Positions 1-8,600 of a stretch of DNA of 64,000 bases are shown here, piece after piece. Below the pieces are notes generated by a model. The model had not been told where the DNA came from and ran no database searches. It saw only the letters and a program-made list of their open reading frames with translations. The position numbers were made by a program, and so were the translations under genes. The DNA is from Streptomyces regalis (GTDB lineage Bacteria > Actinomycetota > Actinomycetes > Streptomycetales > Streptomycetaceae). The stretch spans positions 1 through 64,000 of the forward strand of contig NZ_LLZG01000410.1 of NCBI RefSeq assembly GCF_001509475.1, given 5' to 3'. The number at the start of each line of letters is the position of its first letter. The stretch's first letter is position 1.

Positions 1-100
1 CGATCCACGGCCGAGTACTCACAGCATCACGAACGGCCGAATCATCAGACCGGTCACGCCCAACCAGCGCACCTCAACAAGATCGTGTTACGAGCTCTAA

Positions 101-300
101 GGCGAAGCCCCCACGGGTGGGTGGGGGATCGGGATGGCCGTGCTCGTCCTCAAACGCCGGACGGGCTGGGATGCACGGACCGGCACTGGGAAGTGACCGT
201 CAGCACCGTGAGGCGAAGCCCCTGCGGGTGGGTGGGAGATCGTGAAATGCACGGGCCGGCATTAAAAGGGACCGTCAGCATCATGAAGCCAAGCCCCCTG
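101..300. repeat. Imperfect direct repeats downstream of the aldo/keto reductase
   Basis: Two kinds of block alternate here. One block (about 101-130 and 212-241) reads GGCGAAGCCCC followed by GGGTGGGTGGG. The other (about 171-222 and 246-297) begins ATGCACGG and contains GACCGTCAGCA. The second copies are diverged, and the last one is AT-shifted. No convincing gene is seen in positions 1-307. The blocks could be remnants of a terminator-type or intergenic repeat, and I assign no function. Confidence 0.6.
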
Positions 301-307
301 GGCAGGC

Positions 308-1255
308 TCAAGCCGACGCCGCCGTCAGGCTCGCCAGTTCCTTGTCCGTCAGCCTGAGCTCCGCCACCCCCAGCAGGGCCGGCAGCTGCTCGAGGGTTCG
401 GGCCGAGGCGATCGGGGACGTTACCGTGGGCTGGGCTGCCAGCCAGGCCAGGGCCACCGTGGCCACCGGCGCCTCGTGGGCCTGGGCTACGGCGTCCAGG
501 GCGGCCAGCGCACGCCGTCCCCGCTCCGTCTCCAGGTACCTGCCGGCGCCCTGGGCTCGCGGGCTCTCCACCGCCGTATCGGCGCGGTACTTGCCCGTGA
601 GGAAGCCGGACGCGAGGGCGTAGTACGGGACTGCCGCCAGGCCTTCCCGCTCGGCGAGGTTCTGGAGGTCGCCCTCGTAGGTGTCGCGGGAGACCAGGTT
701 GTAGTGGGGCTGGAGGGCGACGTACCGGGCGAGGCCCTCGCGGTCGGAGAAGGCCAGGGAGGCCTCCAGTCGCTCCGCCGAGATGTTGGACGCGGCGATG
801 TGCCGGACCTTGCCGGCCTTCACCAGGTCGTCCAGCGCGCCGATGATCTCCTCGACCGGCACTTCCGGCTTGTCGAAGTGGGTGTAGTAGAGGTCGATGT
901 GATCGGTGCCGAGGCGGCGCAGGGAGGCGTCCGCGGCCGCCTTGATGTTGGCCGCGGTCAGGCCCTGGAAGTCGGGGTGCTGGCTGACCTTCGTGGCGAT
1001 CACGATGTCCGCCCGGTTGCCGCGCGCCTTCAGCCACTTGCCGATGACAGTCTCGGACTCGCCGCCCACGTTGCCCTCGACCCACGCCGAGTACGAGTCG
1101 GCCGTGTCGATGAAGTTGCCGCCCGCTGCCGCGTAGGCGTCGAGTACGGCGAAGGACTGGGCCTCGTCGGCGGTCCAGCCGAAGACGTTGCCGCCGAGGG
1201 AGAGCGGGAAGACCTCGAGGTCGGAAGAGCCGAGCTTGCGAAGGGAAGCAGTCAT
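308..1255 (-). CDS. Aldo/keto reductase
   Basis: A 315-residue NADPH-dependent aldo/keto reductase of the YajO/YhdN (AKR11-13-like) type, cytoplasmic, expected to reduce aldehydes or ketones. The catalytic tetrad of the family can be read off: Asp and Tyr in FIDTADSYSAW, Lys in IATKVSQHP and His in YYTHFDKP. The C-terminal cofactor-binding segment SPIASARTLEQL is present. The ATG at 1255 (MTASLRKLGSSDLEVF) is chosen because homologues begin there; an in-frame TTG lies four codons upstream and neither has a strong ribosome site. It stands alone, convergent with nothing recognisable. The substrate cannot be predicted. Confidence 0.9.
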   Translation of the reverse strand: MTASLRKLGSSDLEVFPLSLGGNVFGWTADEAQSFAVLDAYAAAGGNFIDTADSYSAWVEGNVGGESETVIGKWLKARGNRADIVIATKVSQHPDFQGLTAANIKAAADASLRRLGTDHIDLYYTHFDKPEVPVEEIIGALDDLVKAGKVRHIAASNISAERLEASLAFSDREGLARYVALQPHYNLVSRDTYEGDLQNLAEREGLAAVPYYALASGFLTGKYRADTAVESPRAQGAGRYLETERGRRALAALDAVAQAHEAPVATVALAWLAAQPTVTSPIASARTLEQLPALLGVAELRLTDKELASLTAASA

Positions 1256-1375
1256 GCTCGACGTCAACGTCCTTGACGGAGGCCGCTCTTCCGGAACAGC
1301 CGCAAAGTTCCCGTAAACAAGCGGATCCCGGCGCTCCGAAAACCGGCAGCCCTGACGTCGGGGGGTGCCGTCAGG

Positions 1376-1430
1376 ACCGCCGGGGATCAGAAACCGCCGG
1401 GGATCAGAAGCTGACCGCCGGGATCAGATG
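1376..1430. repeat. Three tandem copies of a 16-17 bp unit
   Basis: The unit ACCGCCGGGGATCAGAA occurs three times with small variations between the aldo/keto reductase and the M23 peptidase genes. The third copy lacks one G. It lies just past the 3' end of the peptidase gene, so it could be a relic of slipped-strand duplication. Confidence 0.55.
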
Positions 1431-1469
1431 TGGATGCCCTCGGAGGAGCCCCTCAGCGACCTCGAAGGC

Positions 1470-2498
1470 TCAGGGCGTGAGCCCCTTGCTCTGCAGCCAC
1501 GCCATCGGGTCGATGCCGCTCGTGCTGCCGTCGGGGTGCACCTCGAGGTGCAGGTGGGCGCCGGTCACGTTGCCCGTGGCGCCCACGCGGCCGATGACGT
1601 CGCCCGTGTTGACCTTCTGGCCGACGCTGACGCTGATCGAGGACTGGTGCGCGAACCAGAGCTCGGTGCCGTCGTCGAGGGTGATCTCGGTCTTGTAGCC
1701 GTACGAGCCGTCCCAGCCGGCGAAGGTGACCGTGCCGGAGTGGATCGCCTTGATCAGCGTGCCGGTGGGGGCGGCGAAGTCGAGGCCCGTGTGGTAGCCG
1801 GAGGACCAGTAGGCGCCGGCCTGACCGAAGGTCGAGGTGATGGTGTACGAGGAGGTCGGCAGCGTGTACTGCTTGGCCAGCTCGGCGAGGCGCTCGGCCT
1901 CGGCCTTCTTGCGGGCCTCCTCCTCGGCGGCGGCCTTCGCGGCGGCGGCCTTGGCCTCGGCCTCCTTCTCCGCCTTGGCGGCCGCGGCGGCGGCCTCCTT
2001 CTCGGCGGCGGCGACCGCGGCAGCGGCGGCCTTGTCGTCGATCTGGTCCTGCTGCAGCTCGACCTGCGCGATGATCCGGCTGCGCAGCGCCTCGCCGGCG
2101 TCGGTGGCGCCCTGCGTGGTCTCCTCGGTCGCCGCGCCCATGGTGCTCAGCGCGGTCGAGGAGTCCTCGGCGGGCGCGGAGGAGTCGTCGTCGGAGATCA
2201 GGGGCAGGTCCGGGATGGTGATGGCGACCGGCGGCTTGCCGCTGTTCGCGCTGGCCATGCCGCCCGCGCCGACGGCGGCTATGACGCCGACGCCGAGAAC
2301 CGTGGAGCTGCGGGCGAGTCCCCCGCCGCGCTGCTTGGAGACGCGATGCCTGCCGCGTACGGGACGAATGGACTCCGCGGTGGGGTTCCACTCCTCCAGC
2401 GGGCCCTCGTCGGTGCGATAGCGGTCGTAGCCGAAGGTGTCGCTACTGCGTTGGCTCGGCACGAACGGGGCTTGCTGGGCAGGCCTGTTGGACGCCAC
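1470..2498 (-). CDS. Secreted M23 peptidoglycan metallopeptidase
   Basis: 342 residues. The N-terminal region (1-70) is charged (RGRHRVSKQ) and is followed by a hydrophobic segment near residues 60-85 (STVLGVGVIAAVGAGGMASA) that should act as signal or anchor. Residues about 140-215 are Ala/Glu/Lys-rich and read as a coiled coil. The C-terminal M23 (LytM) domain carries the zinc ligands in GYHTGLDF and the HxH pair in AHLHLEVHPDG. Members cut stem-peptide cross-bridges outside the membrane during growth and germination. The start is the GTG at 2498. A c-di-AMP riboswitch lies directly upstream, which ties its expression to that second messenger, as is known for cell-wall hydrolases in Streptomyces. 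Confidence 0.93.
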   Translation of the reverse strand: MASNRPAQQAPFVPSQRSSDTFGYDRYRTDEGPLEEWNPTAESIRPVRGRHRVSKQRGGGLARSSTVLGVGVIAAVGAGGMASANSGKPPVAITIPDLPLISDDDSSAPAEDSSTALSTMGAATEETTQGATDAGEALRSRIIAQVELQQDQIDDKAAAAAVAAAEKEAAAAAAKAEKEAEAKAAAAKAAAEEEARKKAEAERLAELAKQYTLPTSSYTITSTFGQAGAYWSSGYHTGLDFAAPTGTLIKAIHSGTVTFAGWDGSYGYKTEITLDDGTELWFAHQSSISVSVGQKVNTGDVIGRVGATGNVTGAHLHLEVHPDGSTSGIDPMAWLQSKGLTP

Positions 2499-2524
2499 GT
2501 GGGCGTACTCCTTTCCTTCCTTCT

Positions 2525-2690
2525 CGCCTACCGGGTTAGCTGACGGGTTCGGAGCAGGAAGGTCTCCTACGCGCGTATACCGGCCGTGAGTTCACGGCGG
2601 TATCCGTGCGATTCACCCCAAGGTGGTGGTTCCCCGGTTCCCTTGCGGGATTCGGCGCGTGCGCACGGAGCCGACTCTTGTGACGGCTGG
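2525..2690 (-). promoter_or_regulatory. c-di-AMP (ydaO-yuaA) riboswitch
   Basis: Read on the minus strand, the leader of the M23 peptidase gene contains the characteristic conserved blocks in order: GCCGAATCC, GGGGAACCA, TTGGGGTGAATC, then CCGAACCCGTCAGCTAACC and GGTAGGCG. These match the ydaO-class aptamer, which in actinobacteria turns off cell-wall hydrolase genes when c-di-AMP binds. The aptamer ends about 25 bases before the GTG start, so the control is probably by transcription termination or by occlusion of the AAGGAG site. The 236 bases further upstream (2691-2926) hold only the presumed promoter region. Confidence 0.92.
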
Positions 2691-2926
2691 GACGACCGCG
2701 CTGCGTTATCGAACGTTAATAGACGCGGGGTGCGGATTCCAAGCCGTTCCGCTTGATCATTAACTATTTTCGCCTGGACTTACGGGTCATGAGCGGCCTA
2801 AATCGGGCGAGTTGGCCAGGGCTCAGGAGTCACACAGGTATTGACGTTATGTCAGTTGTTATGCGGAGGGCGGTCACCCGATCACCGTTGGTGACAACGC
2901 TCGAGGGTCTGCTCCGCAAGAAAACA

Positions 2927-2961
2927 CTCAGGGCCGGAACTGAATCAGTTCCGGCCCTGAG
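2927..2961 (-). terminator. Intrinsic terminator of the tRNA-fMet gene
   Basis: A near-perfect 14-bp stem (arms CTCAGGGCCGGAAC and GTTCCGGCCCTGAG) is followed on the minus strand by TGTTTTCTT. It sits 8 bases past the tRNA 3' end. Confidence 0.88.
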
Positions 2962-2968
2962 CCTTCAG

Positions 2969-3042
2969 TAGCGGGGACAGGATTTGAACCTGCGACCTCT
3001 GGGTTATGAGCCCAGCGAGCTACCGAGCTGCTCCACCCCGCG
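2969..3042 (-). tRNA. tRNA-fMet (CAT), initiator
   Basis: A 74-nt cloverleaf with anticodon CAT. Two initiator hallmarks are visible: three consecutive G-C pairs closing the anticodon arm (GGGCTCATAACCC) and an unpaired first position (C1 opposite U72) at the acceptor end. CCA is not encoded. Confidence 0.96.
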
Positions 3043-3108
3043 GCGATGACTCAATAGTACGCCATCCGCAGGACAGAAAGCACACGCCTTTCCCGGCGGT
3101 CGCCGTCG

Positions 3109-4242
3109 TCACGGCAATAGGTGACTATTCGGGGCCTTTGCCCTCTTCTCATACCCCGGCAGGACCAGGACACCCACCCCCCCCCCCGCCAGCACCCCAC
3201 TCCCGTCGGCCCCCACCACGAACGTGTCCGGCTCCCGCCAAGCCGTCACCACCCGCCGCACCCCCGCCGCCAGGATCAGCCGCGCACAGGGCGTCGGCCG
3301 AGAGGCCCGCCGGGTGCACGGCTCCAGGCTGCTGTACACCGTCGCCGACGCCAGCCTCGGATCACCGGCCGCGATCTTCGCGAGTGCCGCCTCCTCCGCG
3401 TGCACCACGGGGTCGTCCCCTTCCCTGGAGTGCCCGCGCGCCAGCTCCGTCCCGTCGGCCGCCACCACCACCGCCCCGACGCTGAAGGCGGTCTCCGACG
3501 GCGGGCACTGGGCCGCCAGGTCGCACGCCAGGGCCAGCCAGTGCCGATCCGCGGCGGAGGGAAGGGCACCGGCGCCGGGTGCCGTCGGCTCGTAGCGCAT
3601 CAGGACGACGTCCTCGATCCGCCGCGTCTCCAGCAGGCGTAGTCGCCCGCCCTGATAGCCGCCCGGCCCGAACAGCCGCGGCGCGTCCGGGTCCCCCACG
3701 AACAGCGGCGCCAGCACCAGCTGCAGTTCGTCCGCCAGCCCCTGCTGCAGCAGCTGCGTGTGGATCGTGCCGCCGCCCTCGACCATCAGCCGCTCGACGC
3801 CGCGCACCTCGCGCAGGTGCTCCAGCAGTCCCCGCCAGTCCAGCTCGGCGCCCAGCGCGACCACGTCCGCCGCGACCGGGGTCCGCCGCAGCCGCTCCGC
3901 GCCCTTCTCCGTCGTATAGACGATCTTGTCGCCGCCCGTGTGCCAGAAGTTCGCCGTCGGGTCCAGCTCGCCGGACGCGCTGACCGTGACCTTCAGCGGA
4001 TACTCCGGTTTCCCCGCCGCCACCCGTACGGCCCGCCGCTCGGCCGAGTTCACCAGCAGCCGCGGATTGTCCGCCCGGATCGTGCCGGCGCCGATGAGGA
4101 TCGCGTCCACCGAGGCCCGTACCTCGTCGACCCGGTCGAAGTCGGCCGGGCTGGACAGCAGCAGGCGCTCGGGGGTGGTGTCGTCGAGGTAGCCGTCCAG
4201 GGAGACCGCGGCGGACAGCAGGACGTAGGGGTACGACGGCAT
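3109..4242 (-). CDS. Riboflavin pyrimidine reductase-deaminase fusion (RibD domains in reversed order)
   Basis: 377 residues. Residues 1-215 form a RibD_C/dihydrofolate-reductase-like domain (SLDGYLDD, GAGTIRADNPRLLV, VEGGGTIHTQLLQQGLADEL). Residues about 230-377 form a cytidine-deaminase-fold domain with the zinc motif HAE (VVHAEEAAL) and the paired cysteines in SLEPCTRR and PTPCARL. Canonical RibD has deaminase first, so the order is swapped here. Together the domains would convert the GTP cyclohydrolase II product towards 5-amino-6-ribitylamino-uracil phosphate. The gene is divergent from a MarR regulator and one gene away from ribA, and shares their operator motif. It may serve riboflavin or a flavin/deazaflavin-like specialised product. 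Confidence 0.85.
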   Translation of the reverse strand: MPSYPYVLLSAAVSLDGYLDDTTPERLLLSSPADFDRVDEVRASVDAILIGAGTIRADNPRLLVNSAERRAVRVAAGKPEYPLKVTVSASGELDPTANFWHTGGDKIVYTTEKGAERLRRTPVAADVVALGAELDWRGLLEHLREVRGVERLMVEGGGTIHTQLLQQGLADELQLVLAPLFVGDPDAPRLFGPGGYQGGRLRLLETRRIEDVVLMRYEPTAPGAGALPSAADRHWLALACDLAAQCPPSETAFSVGAVVVAADGTELARGHSREGDDPVVHAEEAALAKIAAGDPRLASATVYSSLEPCTRRASRPTPCARLILAAGVRRVVTAWREPDTFVVGADGSGVLAGGGVGVLVLPGYEKRAKAPNSHLLP

Positions 4243-4277
4243 CGGCGCGCTCTCCGGCTCGGTCGGAAATCTCGGGC

Positions 4278-4312
4278 TTGGTTCAAGTTTGAAACAAACC
4301 TACACTGGTCGC
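4278..4312 (+). promoter_or_regulatory. marR promoter with TTCAA-type operator, leaderless start
   Basis: TTGGTT (4278-4283) and TACACT (4301-4306) are spaced 17 bp and make a good -35/-10 pair. The predicted transcript start then falls at the ATG (4313), so the mRNA would be leaderless. The spacer holds the palindrome TTCAAGTTTGAA (4282-4293), which recurs in related form twice before ribA. The site also lies 40 bp from the divergent reductase-deaminase start, so one bound dimer could control both directions. Confidence 0.7.
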
Positions 4313-4828
4313 ATGACGACTCGCTGGCTCTCCCCCGAGGAGCAGCGCGCCTGGCGCGCCTACATCGCCTCCGTCGCCCTCGTGGAGGACGCACTGGACC
4401 GGCAGCTCCAGCAGGAAGCCGGCATGCCCCACCTGTATTACTCCATCCTCGCCACCCTGTCCGAGACTCCGGAGCGCCGGTTGCGCATGACCGATCTCGC
4501 GGAGGGGCTGAAGATCACCCGCAGCCGGCTGACGTATGCCGTGACGCGCCTGGAGAAGGACGGGCTGGTGCGGCGCGAGGACTGCCGCTGGGACAAGCGC
4601 GGCAGCATCGCGACGATCACCGGGGAGGGGATGCGCGTCCTGGAGCGCGCGGCCCCGGGTCATGTGGAGACCGTACGGGCACTGCTCTTCGACCGGCTGA
4701 GCCCGGAGCAGGTCGGGCAGCTGGAGGAGATCTTCACCGCGGTCGCCGAAGGCTTCCAGGGCGAGGACGCGCACGCCACCGCGGATGACGTGCCCTGGCG
4801 GCGGCGCTCCGGCAAGTCCTGTTCGTGA
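4313..4828 (+). CDS. MarR-family transcriptional regulator of the riboflavin-precursor genes
   Basis: 171 residues with a winged helix-turn-helix spanning about 50-115 (LRMTDLAEGLKITRSRLTYAVTRLEKDGLVRREDC), followed by the usual wing and dimerisation helices. The ATG at 4313 is used, giving MTTRWLSPEEQRAW; a TTG further up would lie inside the operator. It sits between the divergent reductase-deaminase gene and ribA. Matching palindromes occur in its own promoter and twice ahead of ribA, so autoregulation and control of both neighbours is likely. The ligand is unknown. Confidence 0.88.
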   Translation: MTTRWLSPEEQRAWRAYIASVALVEDALDRQLQQEAGMPHLYYSILATLSETPERRLRMTDLAEGLKITRSRLTYAVTRLEKDGLVRREDCRWDKRGSIATITGEGMRVLERAAPGHVETVRALLFDRLSPEQVGQLEEIFTAVAEGFQGEDAHATADDVPWRRRSGKSCS

Positions 4829-4843
4829 CACACGGCAAACTAG

Positions 4844-4909
4844 TTGCTTCAAATTTAAAGCATGGGGTAGGGTCCTGGACCGAGGAGCTGCTTCAAATCT
4901 GAAGCAGCT
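4844..4909 (+). promoter_or_regulatory. ribA promoter with two MarR-type operators
   Basis: TTGCTT (4844-4849) and TAGGGT (4868-4873), spaced 18 bp, form the likely promoter. Palindrome GCTTCAAATTTAAAGC (4846-4861) overlaps the -35 and spacer. A second, stronger one (4886-4909) has perfect 10-bp arms AGCTGCTTCA/TGAAGCAGCT around AATC and lies just downstream of the predicted transcript start. Both share the core TTCAAAT with the marR operator at 4282-4293. Confidence 0.75.
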
Positions 4910-4938
4910 GGCCCACGTACGGAACCCGGAGAACCCGC

Positions 4939-5580
4939 ATGCCCGACTTCACCGCCGCCACCCAGCGCGCCCGTGTCCGGGTCCCGCTGCGCTTCCACGA
5001 CGGCTACTCCGTAGACGCCGAGCTGGTCACGTTCCACGGCCTGACCGACGGCCTGGAGCACGTGGCCGTCGTCCTCGGCGACCCGGCCCCCGGCACCACC
5101 CCGCTGGTCCGCCTGCACTCCGAGTGCCTGACCGGCGACGTCTTCGGCTCGGCCCGCTGCGACTGCGGCCCCCAGCTGCGCGAGGCCGTCGAGCGCATCG
5201 CCGAGCGCGGCGGCGTGCTGCTGTACCTGCGCCAGGAGGGCCGCGGCATCGGGCTCTACAACAAGCTGGACGCGTATGCCCTCCAGGACCAGGGCCTCGA
5301 CACCTACGCCGCGAACGCCGCCCTCGGTCTGCCGGAGGACGCCCGCGACTACACGGCGGCCGCCCAGATGCTCACCGCCCTGGGCATCGGCGAACTGGAC
5401 CTGCTCTCCAACAACCCCGACAAGGCAGACCAGTTGCGCGCCCTCGGCATCGAGGTCCAGGGCCGCGTCCCCACCGGCGTCTTCGCCACCCCGGACAACG
5501 TCCGCTACCTGCGCGCAAAGGTCCTGCAGACCCAGCACACGCTGCCGCTGGGGGACCTCGCGGGGCTCAACGTGGGATGA
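4939..5580 (+). CDS. ribA: GTP cyclohydrolase II
   Basis: 213 residues, a stand-alone GCH II without the DHBP synthase half. It converts GTP to 2,5-diamino-6-ribosylamino-pyrimidinone phosphate, formate and pyrophosphate. Zinc cysteines appear in HSECLTGDVFGSARCDCG and the GTP site in RQEGRGIGL. The motif DAYALQDQG keeps the tyrosine (residue 113) reported to separate ordinary GCH II from the S. coelicolor variant SCO6655, which has Met and stops at the formylated intermediate. Normal product is therefore predicted. The start ATG follows CCCGGAGAACCCGC. The gene is preceded by two MarR operators. Confidence 0.94.
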   Translation: MPDFTAATQRARVRVPLRFHDGYSVDAELVTFHGLTDGLEHVAVVLGDPAPGTTPLVRLHSECLTGDVFGSARCDCGPQLREAVERIAERGGVLLYLRQEGRGIGLYNKLDAYALQDQGLDTYAANAALGLPEDARDYTAAAQMLTALGIGELDLLSNNPDKADQLRALGIEVQGRVPTGVFATPDNVRYLRAKVLQTQHTLPLGDLAGLNVG

Positions 5581-5607
5581 GCGACGGCTGAGCGAGGGCC
5601 ATACGAA

Positions 5608-5639
5608 GGGGCGGGTGTCCGGTACCGGACACCCGCCCC
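5608..5639. terminator. Bidirectional terminator between ribA and the subtilase gene
   Basis: A 32-bp perfect palindrome beginning GGGGCGGGTGTCC and centred on GGTACC lies between two convergent genes. It lacks a long T-run, as is usual in Streptomyces. Confidence 0.85.
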
Positions 5640-5688
5640 TCAGTCGTAGGTCGACTGCCGCCTTACGGCGACGGCAGCCTTACGACGA

Positions 5689-8600
5689 CTACGGCGTGAC
5701 CTTCTCGATCGTCACCCCGCCGACACCCGCGGTCGTCCCGCGCGTGCTCACCAGCCGTACCTCACCGAAGAGCTGCCGGCCCTCGGGCACGGCCCGCGCG
5801 ACCATGACGTTCGCCGCCACCTTCGCCGAGTCACCCGTGCCGAGCTTCACCGGCGCCGACCCGTCGACGGTGACCGAGCCGAGCGCGGAGGAGAAGAACG
5901 CGTCCCGGTAGTCGAACGCGGTGGAGCCGGACGGCACCTCGAAGCCGACGACCTCGACGGTGTACTTGCCGGCGGCCGGGTTGGCGAGGGAGACGGCCTC
6001 CTCGGAGTCGCCGTCCGCGGACTGCCCGACGAGCTTGCCCTCGGCGTCGTACACGTTCAGGTCGAGGTCGGAGCCCAGGTCGGAGACCTTGCCGATGGCG
6101 ACGTCCAGCGACGTGGTCCCCTCGGGCACCTCGACGGTGCTGGTCTGCGTCTCACCGTCGGCGATGGTCGGCCGCCCGGTCTTCGACGAGCCGAGCGCGC
6201 CGCCCTTGAGGTTGCCCTCCACGGCCTCCAGCTTGTTGGTCACCGTCCAGGAGGCGGCGACCGGCGTGCCGACCTTGGCCTCCGGCACGGTCACGGACGC
6301 CGGGTCGAAGGACGCGCCGTACACGGTGACGTCCAGCTTGTACGGGTTGTCCAGCAGCGCCGACGTACGCCGCGAGTCGACCTCGATCTCCCAGACGCCG
6401 GGCAGCGGGTCCGCGTACCGGGCGATGTCCGTCGTGCTGACGTCGTCGTCGGCGATCTGGGTGCCGTACGGGCTGATGGCGCTGAACAGCGTCCGACTGC
6501 CCTCCTTCAGACCGCCCAGCGTGACCTGGAGCGACTTGGTGCCCTCCGGGACAGTCACGAAGTACGACTTGAAGTTGTTGCGCTGCACCGAGCCCGAGGC
6601 GGTGAAGGTGTGCTTCACCGGCGTGGAGACCACGACGGTGTTGAGGATCTGCTTGTCGACGCCCACCGTCCTCGGGTCGTCGGCCTCAAGGATCACGCTC
6701 TTGATGCCCGCGTGCTTCGGCGCCGCCTGGACCTTGACGGTCACCGCCTTGTTCAGCGGCAGGTCGACCACCTTCGGGCCGACGATCGAGAAGGTACGGG
6801 CCTTGTTGTTCGCCAGGCGCAGGATGTGCGGGAGCGAGCCGCCGGGGCCGGACGTACGGGTGAGGGTGACGTCGTACGTCTTCTTCTGCCCGGCCTTCAG
6901 GCCGCCCTCGCGGTCGTAGACGCCCGTGCCGAAGCCCGGCGTCTTCAGCGCCTGGTCGAGCGCGGTGTCGACCGGGGCCTTGACGGCGTAGTCATGGGCG
7001 GTGGCGCCTGCCTTGATCGCCTTCCAGGCGTCGAGGACATCGATGAGGCCGGCACCCTCCTCGTAGGCCTGAAGTCCCTCGATGTGCTTGGCGGTCGAGG
7101 TGAGCGCGGTGCGCAGCTTCTGCGGCGTCAGGGCGATGCCCTTCTGCTTGGCGGCGCTCAGCAGCAGCGCGCTCGCGCCCGCCGTCTGCGGGGACGCCAT
7201 CGACGTGCCGTTGTACATGGCGTAGCCAGCCGGCAGCTTCCAGCCCGCCTCGGCGATCGGCGCGCCGGGCATCCAGGCCGGGATCGTGCTGACCGCGGAG
7301 CCGGGGGCGACGACGGTCGGGGTGAAGCCGCCGTCCTCACGCGGGCCGCGCGAGGAGAAGTTGAACAGCTGGTAGTCGTTCTCCACGCCGGTGCCGTAGT
7401 TGGCGGCGAAGGTCTCCTTGGAGACGCCGGCGCCGACCGAGATGACCTTGTCGGCCAGGCCCGGGTCGCCGATGGTGTTGGCGCCGGGGCCGGAGTTGCC
7501 GCCGGAGAGGACGAGCTGGACGCCGTAGGTGTCGATCAGGCGGGTGTACAGCTCGGCGCCCGCGTTGTTGCCGTCGTTCAGCGGCGGCAGGCCGCCGATG
7601 GACATGTTGACGACGTCGACGCCGCGGTTGACGACGAGGTCGATCATGCCCTCGGTGAGCGCGACGTTGGAGCAGCCGGGGCCGAAGATGCAGGCGCGCG
7701 AGGAGACGATCTTCGCGCCGGGGGCCTCGCCGTTCATGTTCTTGCTGCCGAGCATGCCGTTGGCGGCGGTGATGCCGGCCACGTGGCTGCCGTGCGCACC
7801 GGCGGTGAGGCCGATGTTGACGAAGTCGGCCTTCTTGCCGACCCAGTCGCCGCCCAGCGGATCCATCGGGACGTCCTTGCGGATCTCCACGACGAAGTCC
7901 TGGCTCTCGGGGATGTCCGTGGCCGGGTTGTCGGTGCCGAAGTGGCCGACCTGGTGGCCGTCCTTGTACGGCTTCATCGGGGTGTCGTCCGTGAAGTCGC
8001 CGTTGTCGTCGACGTCGACGGTGACCGTGCCGGCGGCGGGGTCGTAGAGCACGCCCCAGTCGTCGGTCTTGTCGCCGTCGCGGTTGACGTCACCGTCGGC
8101 GTCGCCGTCCTTGACCTCGCCCTGGTTGGTGACGGCCTCGCGGAAGATGCTGATCCCGTACGAGCCCGCGGGGGCCTTCCAGGTCTTGTCGCCGTAGGTG
8201 AAGGTGGGCCCGGTGACGGACGTGGTCATCGGGCGCCAGGTGCCGTCGCCGTCGACGATCGGGTCGGTGGCGGTCACCCAGTCGACGATCTTGCGCTCAC
8301 CGGTCGTCGTCTTCTGCAGCGCGGGGCTCGCGAGGTCGACACCGGTGTCGAGGACGCCGATGGTCACGCCACGGCCGTCCGCCTTCGGGTTCTTCTTCAC
8401 GAAGTCCACGGCGCCCGTCTCGAAGGACGGGTTGTACGGGTTCTTCGCGGGGGTGTTCTGGTCCGGGCCGGAGTAAGTGGCCGCGGAGGCGCTCGACTTG
8501 CCGCCGCCGTCGAGGCTCGGCTCCTCGAGGGGTATCTCGTTGCGCAGGTCGATGGCCTGCACGGAGGAGAGCCTGGCGGCGGCCGCGATGGCCGAGTCCG

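Noticed and set aside
101..300. CRISPR-like array
   Set aside because: The repeats are few, uneven in spacing and imperfect, no cas genes are present, and no array-type repeat was noticed elsewhere in the window.
2753..2971. 72-codon plus-strand frame near the tRNA-fMet terminator
   Set aside because: No ribosome site or recognisable features, and it runs through the terminator stem of the tRNA gene.
3178..3190. Long C-run in the reductase-deaminase gene as a possible frameshift
   Set aside because: The run codes for Gly in frame, and the protein reads through to a sensible C-terminus past the deaminase domain.
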